Shown one piece after another: positions 28,401 through 43,400 of a DNA stretch of 64,000 nt. Source of the DNA: Tetmemena sp. SeJ-2015 (taxonomy: Eukaryota > Ciliophora > Spirotrichea > Sporadotrichida > Oxytrichidae); assembly GCA_027382625.1 (NCBI GenBank), contig JAJKFJ010022611.1, positions 81,711-145,710 of the forward strand, in the 5' to 3' direction. The notes beneath the pieces are model-generated. The model was not told the origin of the DNA, made no database searches, and was given only the letters and a program-made list of their open reading frames with translations. The translations under genes were made by a program, and so were the position numbers. Position 1 is the stretch's first letter; each line of letters opens with the position of its first letter.

Positions 28401-31400
28401 TGATAATAAATAAATCTCTAAGATGTCTCCATTCATTCCATTATCCATGTATATTTTGTAACCAGTGACTGCGCCTCCTGGAAGTGTTCCATCTGTATTA
28501 AGAGCCCACTATATAGCGATTGAGGTGTTAGATGACATAGCTCTGATCTAAGTTGGCGTGGCTGGCTTGTCAGGCTGGTCAACTAATGCGACTGAGAGTA
28601 TTGAAGAGTAGTCTGAGTAATCTAAACCATTGTATGCTCTCGTCATGAATTTATAGATTCTGCCTGTGATCAGTGTAGCATCTGCACTTTGAAGGAATAG
28701 TGCTTCATTAGGGTACAGGTATTCCTGAATTTTGGTGGGTGTACCTCCAAGGCCATCGTCTCTCCATAGTTCATACTTGGTAATTGTTTTGCCTCCGTTC
28801 TCATTACTTGCCCAGAGTCCTATAGTCATTTGATCATCGAAGGCGCTTATATAAGTTGGTGTGTCTGGTGGAGAGGGCTTGACAGAAGCATATATGTATC
28901 CTATTGGTGAGTAGGAACTCCATCCCACTGCGTTTCTAACTCTGTATCTTGCTCTGTACACATTCCCTTTCTAAACTCCTCTAGAGAAAGTGTAACTAGT
29001 TGACAGTGATGGTAACTAATTGTAAGGTGAGTCTGTCTCTCCATAGACAGGCTGAAGTAACCCACCCTGTCCATCATCTACTTCTAGTGAGTAGGAAGTA
29101 ATTGCAGATCCTCCATTATTTGCAACTAGCACTGGTGTTATGTTTATTTTCACAACTGAAGTAGTGGTCACTGCTAAGTCTGAAGATGGGGCGGCAGTTG
29201 GAGTCGCAGGAGCATCAGCTAGTACAAAACCTATTGAGTTTGAAAATGTTGTGCTTATCACATTTACAAATAAAATTTAAGTCTATCCAGATAAAAGTAA
29301 AAAATCATTTAGGCATTTTTTAACTTTTCACTGGGCAAGTATATTTTTTAAATTCAATTTAGAATTTATTTTAATAAGTTAAAAGGATAATAGACCCTTA
29401 TATTATGATAAAATATAAGGGGTTTAATTGTAGACAGCGATCTTAAACTAGAAGGTGCTTCCTATCATTCCAGTTGGGAAAGTGGATGTAGTGTGATAAG
29501 TATACTCAGGCTTGTCTTTGATGTCTGCTGAGTCAATCTCAGTGAATAGTAGACCTCCATTTCCATCGTTGATGTAGAGACCGAATCCTAAAATAGGACA
29601 TCCTCCGTTGTCTTTGGGTTAAGTCCACGTTAATGTCATTGATGTGCTTGTGCCACTCACAAAGACAGGTGGATCTGGCTGAGATGGGCCCACACAGGAG
29701 TAGATAACTTACTCCAAGCTATAATCTGTGAGTCCATTTAGATAAGCTGCCTGCACTCTAAACTTGTAGTTGATTCCAGCTGAGATATTTTAGCGCTACA
29801 GGAAGGTAGTAATTGCAGGGTAACCGTATTAGCCATCAAATACTGATGACCATATTCCAACTCTAGGATCATACATCTGAAGTATGTAGCCTGTCACTGC
29901 TCCACCTGGGAGAGTGGTGTCACTTGAAGAAACCCACTGAACACCAATTTGATTCTGGTTTGTGAAGGCAGTAAGACTCTGAGGCTAACCTGGTGCAACT
30001 GGGGAATCAACCAAAGCAAATCTAGCAATAGGAGAGTCTACTGAGTTGCCAATAGAGTTGTAAGCTTTGAATAAGAGCTTGTATATACTTCCAGTTGTCA
30101 GGGCATCATCTGTTTTCTTGAGAGTGTGAGTGAGAGTATTGAGAGTATAAGTCGTTACTAAATTGGTAGGGTCGTGTGTATCAACTCCATCATTAATGTA
30201 GAGCTCATACTTAGTGATCTGTGCTCCACCTATATCATCAGGTCTGTAAAATTGCAAAGTCATCTCATCATCGTCAGCAGAGATCAAAGTTGGTGCTTTG
30301 GGTTGAGATGGAACAATTGCCGCTTGTATCGAGACTACGTTAGAGTAATCACTCCATCCATTTACATTTCTGCATCGATATCTAAATCTATAGAATTTTC
30401 CTTATTATAAAAGAACAGTTTAATTAAAACAGAAACGAATATGTTTTCTAATCCGAAATAATGGTAAAGAGATAAAGTCTTTTGAATGATATCCTCTAAT
30501 TATGAAATTTTAAGGAAATTTTTTATGACAACTATTTAATTAAATTATTTATCCTTTGACTATTCCATCTGAAACAACTATTGAGTCTAAGGACATTTAT
30601 TGTCGCTCCGACGATGGTAGTGAAATCTCCACCTAACCCATTATCAATCTAGAGTTGTATTCCCACAATTGGAGCACCATTGTTACTCGGAAGAGTAGTT
30701 CCAAAGAATACCTTGATCATTTGATCATTGGTTACTGTTGGGTCGTTGAATGGATCTGCAGGCTTTGAAGGTGGCATCGCCATTAGGAAAGTACCAACTC
30801 CACTTGTAACCATTCCTGCAGAATTGTAGGCTTCCAATTTCATGAGGAATGTCTTTGAAATATCTGTCGAAGCTATAGGTACTTGATAGTTGTAAACATT
30901 AGGCTCTACTGAGTCCACAACAATCGATGGCACTGCTCCTGAATCACCTACATTCTTGTATATTTTGAAATTTGTCAAGGGGCAACCATTCAAGGTGGAT
31001 GGAGGTTGCCATTATATTGTAATTGAGGTCGTATCTGATGTAAGATAAGTTGGAGCGTTAGCATGTTTTAAGGAGGAAGACAAGAGTAGACCTGCAATTC
31101 AGTAGAGTCTAAACTTTCTCCGTTAAAGTTAATAGATCGAACTTTGAATCTGTAAGACTAGCCAGTTGTCAGATTCTTGGCTGTATAGTAAAAGATTCCT
31201 GGTGAGCCTGAGCCAGCTAGCATAAGTTGATAGGATCCTGTGTTTCCAGTGTCCATATACAAGTTATATCCAGTTATGGGGATGCTAGAATCAGCAACCT
31301 AATCCCATAGAACATAGATCGAGGTCAAGGTACTGAAAGAATCTAGCTTTCTTAGATTAGTCGGAGCAGTAGGCAAACTCTCACAAGCAACTTACAGCTC

Positions 31401-34400
31401 ATCAGAATATTGAGAATCACCCATTGAGTTAGTTGCCTTAAGTCTAAAGGCATAAGTCTTGCCTGTGACTAATCCGTCGCTCGCAACTGTAAGAGTATCC
31501 TATAAGCTACTTCCATCATAAGTAGCTATTGGTGCAAATACTAAAATTTAATTAGCAAAGGTATAAGAAGGGAGCTGTCTCATCTCTAATGTGTAAAGGC
31601 TTATTAGTGCTCCTCCATTATCACTTGGTTCTTAATATGATAGTGATATACTAGTAGAGGTGCTAGCAACATAAATAGGTGTAGGAGGCTTTGATGGTAC
31701 TTGAGCAGCTTAAATAGAAGCTACATCTGAGAAGTCAAAATAATTTTGAAATGTAAGTCAGACCAGCCAATTAGGTTCTTAACTTTGTACTTGAATCTAT
31801 AAACGAGTCCCTTTGAAATACCTTGAGTGATATAGAAACTTGTGATCATACTATTTGAGCTTTCATCTCCTGCAATGATATAGAAGTCTCCATTCCTTCC
31901 ATCATCCATCAACACTTAGTATGATATTATAGAGGATCCGCCATCATTAGGAGTTGATATTTGAGGCATGTAAACGCCGATAGTAGTTGCAGATATCTAA
32001 GAAAGTATAGGCTAAGGAGGAGTTGCTGGTGTTAATGGTATTCCAGCAATCAAAGCAGTTAAATAGGCATTGCTTTAAGTATCTCCTCTAGTATTAGAAG
32101 CCTAGAGTAGGAACCTCACATTCTTTCCAGTAAGAGTGCCTGGTAAAGTGAATGTATATTGGAAAAGATAGGGCTTATTCTAAATGTCTGCTTGATTCAT
32201 TATCGTAGTTATAAGTCCATTCTGTCCATCATCTCTGAATAGAGCATAAGATGTGACTGGGCAGCCTCCAGTTGCTTGAGGTTATGTCCATCTTAAGGTT
32301 ACTGAAGTTGAAGTAGAAGAAATTAGAGAAGGAGCTTGTACACCTGAAGGTGCAACGCAGGATATAATCTAAGCTTTGGTAGAAGCTATTCCTTCTCCAT
32401 TAAAGTTTACACCTGTTACATAGAAAGTGTAGAGGACACCTGGTGTCAGCCCTGTCACATTTGTGTAAGTCAAACTTCCAGTATATGCTATATTAAATAG
32501 AACTCCATTACCATCATCCATGTAAAGATTGTAGTTTAGAACTTGAAGAGTCTATAGAGTCAGCGCATCCCATTAAACTCCTATTGAGGACTCTGAATTG
32601 CCAATTGTTCTTCTATAAGGGGCAACAGGCTAAGTTGGCAAAGGACCGAGGCCAACTCTAATGGTATCACTAAAGTCAGAGTAGCCCATCACATTCTTTG
32701 ATACAAACTTGAATCTGTATTTTTGTCCTTTTACAAGAGCGTTTGCTAACTAATCAACTTTGAAGCTGAATAGATTGGTACTATAAGAGTATGTGGTAAG
32801 TTTGCTGAAAGATGAAGTAAGAGATCCATTGTCAATATAGAGTTCGTAAGTTAGAATCTATGACCCTCCATCATTTTCGCTTCTATACAAGTCAAGTGTT
32901 ATGTAATCATCAGTGGAACTGGAATAAGTAGGAGCAGGTGGTGCTGAGGGTACTGAAGCAGGTTGAATGAAAGCTATAGGGCTCCATCCTGAACTACCAA
33001 CACTATTAATAGCTCTATATCTAAATCGATAAGTCTCACCAAATTCTAGTCCAGTTATTGTGTAGGCGTTTGCGAGGGAGTAATTAGATGAAGATCCAAT
33101 CACATCGAAGAATCCTGAACCATCGCTCAAAGTTCTTTGCAGATGATAAGAAAGTACTGCAGTGCCTCCATTATCTGCGACTTAAGGATATAAAACACGG
33201 ATTTGAGTTCCGTTGGTCTCAGCCGAATCATATGTAGGAGCTGATAAAGGAGTCGATGGAGGATCTGCTGCTACTGCAGAAATGATGTTTCCAGTTGAGC
33301 TCCCAACATCATTGTAAGCTATTATTCGAACTCTGTATCTGTAACCTGTAGTTAAAGTATAGTCAGCTGTTTTAACATCGTATCTAAAGGTTGAGGGACC
33401 AAGGCCTGTATTTAGGTCAGTAAAAATTCCTCCTTAACCATTGTCAATAGAGATAGAGTAGCTGTTGATGGTGCAGCCTCCATTATCTGCAGGCTATGCC
33501 CAAACAACTGTGATCTAAACCTTGCTTGTGCTTTTAAGGCTCACTGAAGTGAACTAAGATGGTTGATCGCAAGAAGCTCTGAAGTTGGAAGGTGAGAAAT
33601 CTGATGGTCCGTTAAAGTTGAGTACTTGCAGTTTATAGTAGTAAACCGATCCTGTTGTTAAGTTAGAATGAGTGAATGATAGTTTGTTGATGTTTCCCTC
33701 TCCGTCATAAATTAATGAGTAGTCACCATTCAACCCCAAATCAGAGTAGAGTCTGTAGCCTGTAACTGGTGTGTCGATTGAGACTCCGATGCTCCAAGTG
33801 ACAGTGATTGCATTTCTACTAGATTTCAATACATTGAAGGAAGGAGCGGAGGGAGTAGTAGGAGGCCTGGCTAACACTACTTTCAACAAGTCAGAATCAG
33901 GACTGACTCCAATACTATTGATGGCTACAAACTTGAAAGTATAGACAAGTCCTGAAGCTATAGTAGTTGAGATTGATCCTTGAGTGAAGACATCTCCAAC
34001 ATTAATGATAGCCTAAAGAGAGGCCTAGTTAAGAGATGAAACAGGAACGAAAGAACTTCCATCTGATCCCTGGTTAATGTAAAGTATGTAATTGCTTATG
34101 TCACTTCCTCCATCATCCTAGGTTTCACTCATATCCAAAGATAAGCTAGTTTAACTGACTGAGTCTATTACTGGGGCTGGAGGAGCTTTGGGAATAGTAG
34201 CTGCTTTAACATAATTGACATCGCTCCAAGGTCCAGCGCCGATCGAATTGATAGCTCTGTATCTCAGTCTATAAGTCAATCCTTTGGTGATCCCATTAGT
34301 TACAATCACCTCTGTGTCTAGAGTATTGCCATTTGCGCCCAGCACAGTTTAGAAGTTGCCATTATTACCATCATCTATCTGAATCTGATAACCTAAGATA

Positions 34401-37400
34401 TAGGTTCCTCCATTATTAACGTCGTCCAACTCAGCAATAACAATCATCAATTATGATCCGTCCGAGTACTCAGTGTCGAGCTAGGGAGTTGTTGGAGGTT
34501 CATCAGGTACAGTAGCTATTATAAAGGCTGCTATGCTAGAAGTTGAAGTGTACAATGTGTTGCTAGCCTAAAGTTAGAAGCGGAAGACTTTGCCAGTATC
34601 AGTTGAGGTGAAAGTTATCATATGCTGGCTAAGATATGGCTTGTTGTTCACGCTAGCAGGATCTACATTGCTACTTATAGCTCCGTTTTATCCATCATCT
34701 ATCTAAAGGTTGTAGCTTGTTAAAGGACATCCACCATCATCAGAAGGTGCAGTCCATTGAAGTGTTAGAGTGGTCTTTGTTCCTGCTATTATGATAAAAA
34801 AAAAGTATTCTCTTTGGCAAAGCTGGCTTTGAGGGTGCGGTACATGAATAAGCTATGAATGCATTGCTAAGAGTAGATTCTCCGTTAAAGTTAACTGCAG
34901 CAACCTTGAATTGGTAGATGTTTCCAGTAATCAATCCACTCATGAGATAGTATCTTTGAAGAGGGTTTAAGAATCCATTGTAAACTAGTGAGTATGATCC
35001 TGATCCATCATTCATATAGAGAATTAAACACACCCTTATAAATAAGAGTCTATATCCTTGGATGGGAATTTGAGTCATAGCTGATTGAGTCCATCTTATC
35101 ATTATTGAAGACTTTGTTGAGAATGTTAAGTCTTTGTAAGGTGGATCAGGTTAAGTTGGAGGTGAAGCTGCTGCGAATCTTGCTTCACTGCTATAGGCCG
35201 AGTCTCCCTTGACATTAGTGGCTAGGAAGATGAAAGTATAAGTGGTGCCTGCTACTATGCCGTTAGAAGCCTGGGTGACAGTATGAGTCATTGCTGAGCC
35301 AAGATAGTTGCCAACAGGAGAGAAAGTTGAGCCCAACGTTCCTTAATCCATATACAGACTATATGAAAGGATTTTGGATCCTCCATTATCTGCAGATTCA
35401 TACAGCTGTAGCTAGATAGAAGTTCCAGTGGCCGAGATTAGTGTAGGTGCAGGGGGTGCTTGTGGTACATTTGCTGCAAGCGCATAGAGAACTGGAGAGA
35501 ATCCACTCCAACCTGCTCCATTTAGAGCTCTATATCTCAGTCTGAAGGTTCTCCCTCTTACAATGCCAGCTGTAATAGTATAACTAGTGACTAATGAGTT
35601 GGAGGTATATCCTCCAGCAGATGTATATTCACCTCCGAAACCATCATCGATCTAGAGTTCATAGGAAATAATTGCACTGTTACCATTACCGGTGTCTGGT
35701 ATTAGAGGAAGAGTGACTGTAATTTAGGTGTCAGATGTTTCGTCATCAACTAATGTAGGTTTTAAGGAGGGATTGCTTGGAGGTCCAGCCAAAAGCATAG
35801 TCCTAATAGGAGAATCCTTAGATCCTTCACGATTATATGCTGTAACTTTGAATCTTATGGAGGTTCCAGTAACTCCTATGAAATTTGATACGATAAGTTA
35901 TCTGAGAGTAGGTATTCCTCTAACTGCTGGATCATTAGCGACATTAACCTCTGTGGTTAAGTCTGAGCCAGTACCGTCATCTCTAAACACAGCGTAACCT
36001 ATGATAGGGCAGCCACCATCATCCGAGGGCTTTTACCAGGATAAAGTTATCGAGCTAGTAGTTGAGGTTACTTTAGTAGGTGCTGCTAAATCTGATGGAG
36101 TATTGCAAGCATTAAAGACGAATTCAGGACTCTCTGGTGATTCTCCATTAAAGTTCATAGCTATAAGCTTGAAAATGTACTATTGACCTGTGGTCAAACC
36201 TGTTACAGTATAGTCAAGCTTGAGAGGTCTGCTTGTTCCATCATAAATAGTCTTGAATGCTTAGCTTCCATATTCAGACATCTAGAGTAAGTATCCCGAA
36301 GTCTCAGTCTGGGTGTCAGGTACTTTGTTCCAGTAAATGTTGATAGCTGTCTTATTTGAGAGTAATACATTCTTGTAGAGAGCAGTAGGAGCACTTGGTA
36401 AAATTGCTGCAATGGCTATAGTTTGGTAACTCGATAAGGACAATCCAACTGAGTTTTCTGCAATTACAATGAATCTATACATTACTCCTGATGAAAGTCC
36501 TGTCACAGTATAGGTCGAGTCGATTCCATTGTAGCCTGCCACACTTGTACTAACAGTTGAAGAGTAGTCGCCTAAATCTCTGTAAAGATAATACTTCTTA
36601 ACTATGGCACCATTGTTATCAGCTACAGGCAAGATTTAAAGTGTAATGCTGCTTGCAGTTGAGCTTATGTAAAGAGGTCTGGGTGGCCTTTCTGGAACGC
36701 CTGCAACTTGAAGATATGCAGTGTTGCTATAAACTGAAAAGCCATTGTCATTTGCGCATCGATACCTTGCCTAAACTATTTAGCCTTGAGAAAGAGTTCC
36801 ATTTAATAAGTAAGTTAACTCAAGATTGTATTGAGGATAGCCTAAAACTGTTTACCAAACATCAGTTGAAGAGTATCGTAGCTATAGTTAATAAGAGATG
36901 ATTGGCACTCCTCCATTTGATGAAGGCGGCGTCATCTGTATCGACAAGTAGGAGCCATCAGAAGTGCTGGTAGCAGGACTTGGTTGGGATGGAACACCTG
37001 CAAGTATAACTCCTATTGAATCACTAAGTGTCTCACCCACATTGTTGTATGCTCCTATCATGATTCTATAGACATTTCCAACCACTCCATTCAATCCTGT
37101 TGCAGACATATCGATAGCATACATATCCAAAAATGGTTTATCTTCTACATTAGCCTAGTCGTATTCTGAGAAGCTGCCTTGAAGACCATTATCAACATAG
37201 ATTCTATATCCTAAAAGTTAACAGCCTCCATCATCTTCAGGCATCAACCAACTAATGACTATCTAAGTTTATGACACATCCATCAATACTGGGCTATTCA
37301 CTGAGCTTGGATAAGTGCAAGGCTTGAACCTTTTGATTACAGAAGGTTAAGATTCTCCATTGAAATTGATTGAAGTAACGTAGAAGTTATAAGATAGGGA

Positions 37401-40400
37401 TGAAACTATCTGAGAGGATACGAATGTATAGCTAAAGATCTCAGGCATGTTATTTCCGTCATAAATCAAAGAGTAGCTATCATCGTTTCCTTAATCGGCA
37501 TAAAGTCTATAACCAAGAATGGGAAGACTATCACCTATTACTCTAGTCCATATTACTGATATCGCAGTTTCATTTGAGAGTCTATCAACTTTCAGAAGTG
37601 AAGTTGGAGGAGATGGCATAGAGCCAAATGCAAATATCAACTCATTACTGTAAGCTGAGTATTGCAAATCTTAGTTTATTGCTCTGAGCTTAACTCTGTA
37701 GATTGTACCAACTGCTCCTAGATTATTAGCAACTTTCTAGAGTTGATAGATCGATTAAAAGCTCGTGCTTGTAAAGGATCCAACTTGAGTAAAACTACTA
37801 AGGAGGTCATTGCCAGCATCTATCCAAAGCTCATATCCTGTGATTCGAGAACCATTATCATCTTATGAGGGGTAGAGATGTATGTCTACTGTCGTTGTAG
37901 TTGCATCGATAAATTCAGGAGCAGGGGGAGCATCTGGGACTGAGTAAGCTACAATGTATCCAATGTCTGACCAGTCACTCCATCCATTGACATTCATCAC
38001 TCTATATTTAAACCTGTAGTAGTTCCCTCTTTCAATTCCATCTTTAACTATCAGAGATGTCTATTGAGCTGAAAGAAGTATTGTGAAGAAATCTCCCTCA
38101 TGTCCATTATCTCTCTAAAGTTCTATTAAGGTAACAGGAGAACCTCCATCATCTGTATTAGTATTTGCAAAGGATACTAAAATCTGGCTTGTGGTCGTAT
38201 TTGATATATCTGCGAATGGAGCAGGCACTGGTTTGCCTGGAACACTTGCTAGTACAAATTGCAAACTTGGGCTGAGTACTGATCCCATTACATTTACTGC
38301 TTCAACTTTCACTCTGAATGTTAATCCAGTGTAGGTGTTCGCAAGTACAATTTAATTGAATATCTTTTTTTTAATACCTTATTTAAATTATAGACCTGAG
38401 TATGTAAATGTTGCATTATTAGAAATTTATTTTATAACAAAGATATTAAATGACTAAATGGGCCTTTAAATTTTACTTGGGAATATAATTATTTGCGAGG
38501 AAAAAAAAATCCTGTCAATCATGAAATTTGATACTATTTGCTTCTAAAAAACTCAGAAAATTTAAATAAAATATAATTATCAAATTGAATATGATTATAT
38601 TAGGAAAAATTAATAAAGTCCAAATGAGATTTGTTAGGTTTTTCCTTAATTATCGCATTATAATTATTCACTTAAACTAATTGAAAGCATAGGCCTTTCA
38701 ATTCTCCGATAAAATTTATTTTAATTTTAAGATTCCATTAAGTTAAAATTTTAGATTATTAGAAATAGTAGACATTAGTGTAGAAATACCAAGACCAGTA
38801 CCCATGTCACTATAAACTTTGTAGCTTGTGATTGAGCAGCCTCCATTACTCTTTGGCAGATCCCAAGTAATAGTGAAAGTGAGCTTTGCTACACTCACTA
38901 AGGTGGGTGCACTTAGCTTAGAAGGAGCAACGCATGATATATAGGTAAACTCATTAGAGAAAATTCCAAGTCCATTCACATTCACAGCCACTGCTTTAAA
39001 TCGGTAGCTTCTACCTGAGAGCAGGTTAGACGCAAGGTAGGAGAGCTATTGAGGATTTACTGAGCCATTATAAGCCACATTAAAATCTCCACCAATGCCA
39101 TCATCGATATACAGGATATAACCTAGTACAGGTAAGGCAGAGGTAGTCACTTAGGTCCAAGAGACTTATAAGCTCGTGGCATTTGAAAGTAAAGAGTCTA
39201 CTGAAATAGTGGTAGGTGCTGGAGAAGGGCTTGCAATACCGGCTATCAATTCATTCGAGTAATCTGAGTCTCCAAGCTAATTGTTTGCCACTAAAACAAA
39301 TCGATAGATCTTTCCAGCTAAATTTAGAGCTGAGAATTAAATAATATTAAAAAATTAAAAATATAGATTGCGATGATTTATGAAAATCAAGTCAGCTAAA
39401 ATGAGAGATTATCTTTTGAAGCGAATTTTATTTTTGCTAGTTTAGGTTGGCTTTTTGTACTAGAATATTCCAGATAGCTCAGTAAATTACTAGGGATCGT
39501 GCTAATTTGTTCTTAAAGAAACCAATATTTCTATTTTTTTAAGCTATCATTTTAATGTGTTGCTACAAGTAAAATAATGTTTAAAGGATCAAAATGCTTT
39601 TAAAATTATTTATCTTTATAAATCTACTCCTACTATATATAACTGAATGATTATAACATATAAATAATGAAAGCTGTGAGCAGAGTTTCGATTGCGACGT
39701 CAACTTTATAACTCATTGATGATCCATCGTAAAATTAAAGCTCAGTGAAACTGCTTGTGAAGTATAATTAAATATTGCACTTATAAAGTCATTTCCAGCA
39801 TCTGCATATAGTTTGTAGGCTAATATGGGAGCCCCTCCATTATCTAGAGTTTAGGAGAGAGCGAGAGTGACAGTTGTAGAATCACTAATCACATACTAAG
39901 GAGCAGGTGGTTTCATAGGCTTCTAAGCTGCAAGAATAAAAGCAACATCTGAGTATTATCCCCAGCCTATCAGGTTCTTTGCCCTATATCTGAATCTGTA
40001 AACTCACTAAAATTAATTAACCCCTCATGCATATATTTTGTGATTTACAATACTCCCTTCGTAAGATTTTAGGTTACAGTGTATGAAAGCTTCAAGTATA
40101 GTTGAAGTAATTACATTATATTAACAATAATTATATACATTCTAGCAATAATCAGTATTTACTCCAATCAGATCCTAGAAATCACCTCCTTTTCCATCAT
40201 CAATTTGCAAGTTGTAACTAGTTATATCTGTGCCTCCATCATCCAAAGGTGTAACGAAATTTACCTTTATCTGGCTAGAGGTTGTGGCTGTTAGATCTGC
40301 TGTGGGAGCACTAGGAGGCTTTGCTGGCACATCAGCCATTAGAATGTTAGTGAGAGTACTTGTGACACTACCGATAACATTGAATGCTGAAATCTTGATA

Positions 40401-43400
40401 CGGAAGTACTAGCCTGTCAAAAGGGGATCGGTGAATGTCAAAGTGTGCGATCTCAGATATGGCTTATTCTCAATAGATGTGGCGTCGACTTCGGTGAAGC
40501 TACCTCCTGAGCCATCATCCGCATATAACTTGTAGCTGGTTATAGGGCATCCACCGTTATCAGTTGGTGGCACCCAAGCTACGCTGATTGTGAGCTTCGA
40601 GGTATCAGTTGAATAAGGAGAAGATAGTCCTGATGGGGTTGTGCATGCTGTATACGATACCGATGTTGATCTCGGTCCTTATCCATTGAAGTTGAATGCT
40701 ACTAGTTAGAAACTGTAAGTTGATCCTGTTGTAAGATTACTGATTGTGTAAGATAAGACGTTTGGATTAGAAGAGCCATCCCAAATCAGCTACTCTGCTT
40801 GAGTGCTAACATCAGTCATGTATAATTAATACCCAGTTGCAGGTTGAGTATCTGGGAGTGTGACCCATTTTATTCTCATCGAAGTTCGTGTAGAGTAAGC
40901 TTAATCTTTGGTAACTGGATCAGGCTGACTTGGAAGCGGAGCTATTGCTGCAGTGAGTTCTTCAGAGAAAGCTGACTCTCCATATGCATTCTTCGCGAGG
41001 ATTCTGAATCGATACTATCCATTAGAGAGTATACTATCAGTTCCAACGTTCAAGGTATAACTCATAGAGCTTCCATCGTAAGAAGTCACATTAGACCAAG
41101 TAGTTGTCTTGTAAGGAGATATTTGAAGTACGTAGCTTGTAATAATAGAACCTCCATCGTCAGAACTAGGTGAAAAGACAAGAGATATAGAGCTGGAGGT
41201 TGAAGCGCTATACTCAGGAGATGGAGGTCTAGAAGGTGCTTGAGCTGCGGTAATGTAACCTATGTTCGACCATGGTCCGGCTCCATTCACGTTCCAAGCT
41301 CTGTATCTGAACTGATAAGTGAATCCCTTTTGGATTCCGCTTGCATAGATAGCTGTATTTTACAAAGAGAATGCATCTTAGCCTCCCACAATGCTAATCC
41401 ATTAAGATTAGACAAGTGAGTAGATCTCGATCTCGTATGAAATGATGTCTGTTCCACCATTTAAAGTTGAAGCCATAGCATCATAATTGACTTGGATTTG
41501 ATAAGATGTTGTCTCAGCCAAGTTAAGGTAAGGGGGGTTGGGTGGTTATAGAGGTACTGAGGCCAGAATGAAAGCAACAGTAGTAGTTTAGACTTAGCCT
41601 ATTACATTTATAGCTAGCATGTAAAACTTGTAGGTGGGAGCAACTCCAGTAGCTGCGGGCAAGGTGATTGGATAAGTTCTGAGAGATGGATTGTTGTTCA
41701 CTATCAGTGGGTCAACTTCAGTGAAAGAGCTTCCACCTGCTCCATCGTTTATGAAGATCTTGTATGAGGATATAGAGCATCCCCCATTCAATACTTTAAA
41801 AAAGAGAGATGATAAATTGTTAAAATTTAAAAATATATTAGAGGATGGAGCCAAAAAATTAAGAGAGTATTAAAAAATTAAGCCTTCCAAGATAATGTCA
41901 TTGACGTCTAAGAAACACTTGAAAGGGTAGGACTGCTAAAACCTGATGGTGCTATGCAAATGATAAATGGAGCTGCATCAGATAGCAAACCTTCTCCATT
42001 AAAGTTTAGAGCAGCTACTTAGAAGTTGTATTTTAATCCGGTTGTCAATCCAGTCTAGGTGAACTTCAGAACATTCATTAAAAAATTTGGGTTTAATTTG
42101 CTTAAGCTAATTAGATTTGCATAAGATTAGGATAGTTCTGTCCATTGTAAACCATTATAAATATCTCAGATTTAGTGTAAAATTGGAAATTGTTTATATT
42201 ATAGAGAAATCTCCGCCATATCCATCGTCCATGTATAAATTATATCCTATAACTGGTAGATCCTTATCAAGGCTTTTCAGCCAACTTATAGTAATATAGG
42301 TTTCACCACTTTCGCCTGCAATCTTAGTAGGTGCAGATGGCTTATCAGGAAAATCTGAGACTGCAGCTTCTACTTCATCTGAATAATCTGAAGCTCCAAA
42401 GCTGTTTATGGCTTAATACTTAAACTTGTATATGCTTCCCGGGGTTAACAGGTAAAGGGTCTTGTCAAGTTTAATTTAAGTATCCTGAACAGTTAGTGTC
42501 TTAACAATTGTATAGTTGTTAGAGACTCCTCCTTAGTTACGCCAAAGCTTGTACTATAAAATATCGCTTCCTTTGTTATCAGTTGAGGGAGAGAGAGTGA
42601 AAGTTATTGAATCAGCATCTGCAGTTAAGAACTAAGGAGCCGGGGGTCTTGTGGGAACTGTTGCAGCTTAGATATAAGTTATAGGGGACCAATCAGACCA
42701 GCCATTGATGTTCCTTGATCTATATCTGAATCTATATTGCACACCTGTAGTAATTCCAGAAGCTATCGTGTACGTTGTCTCAAGAGAGTCTAAGCTTCCT
42801 CCAATTAGGCTTGAGAAGTTTCCTCCCTTTCCATTATCAATTTGCAGCTCGTAGCTTAATATCTCACTTCCTCCATTGTCAATAGTGGCTTAAGGTCCAA
42901 AGTTAACCTTGATTCTAGTATTATCTGTTACTGTGGCATCTGAAGTTGGACCTGAGCCTGGAGTGTTAGGAACAGCAGAGAGTACAACGCTTAAAGGATT
43001 ACTGTCTGAATAGCCGGCGTTGTTATAAGCTCTGATTTTGAACCTAAATGTCTTAGAGACTGGAGCAAGACTGCTGATCGTATATTCTCTTAGCGAGGGC
43101 TTGTTTTAGATGCTACCTGGATCTACATTTATAGCAAGATCATCGGTGTTTCCAGTATCTCTATATATTTCAAAACCAGTTAGAGCACATCCGTTAGAGC
43201 TAGGCTCTGTCCAGGCAATTGTAATAGATGTTTAAGTTGTGCTAACTTTTGTTGGTGGATCTAATTGAGAGGGCTTTAGACAAACATAGATAGTTGTTAT
43301 GTCAGAGTCTGGAGAATCTCCATTGATGTTAGAAGCAACTACCTTGAATCTGTAAGGGAGACCTGTTGTAAGTCCAGGCTAAGTATAAGTGTTGATTGTA

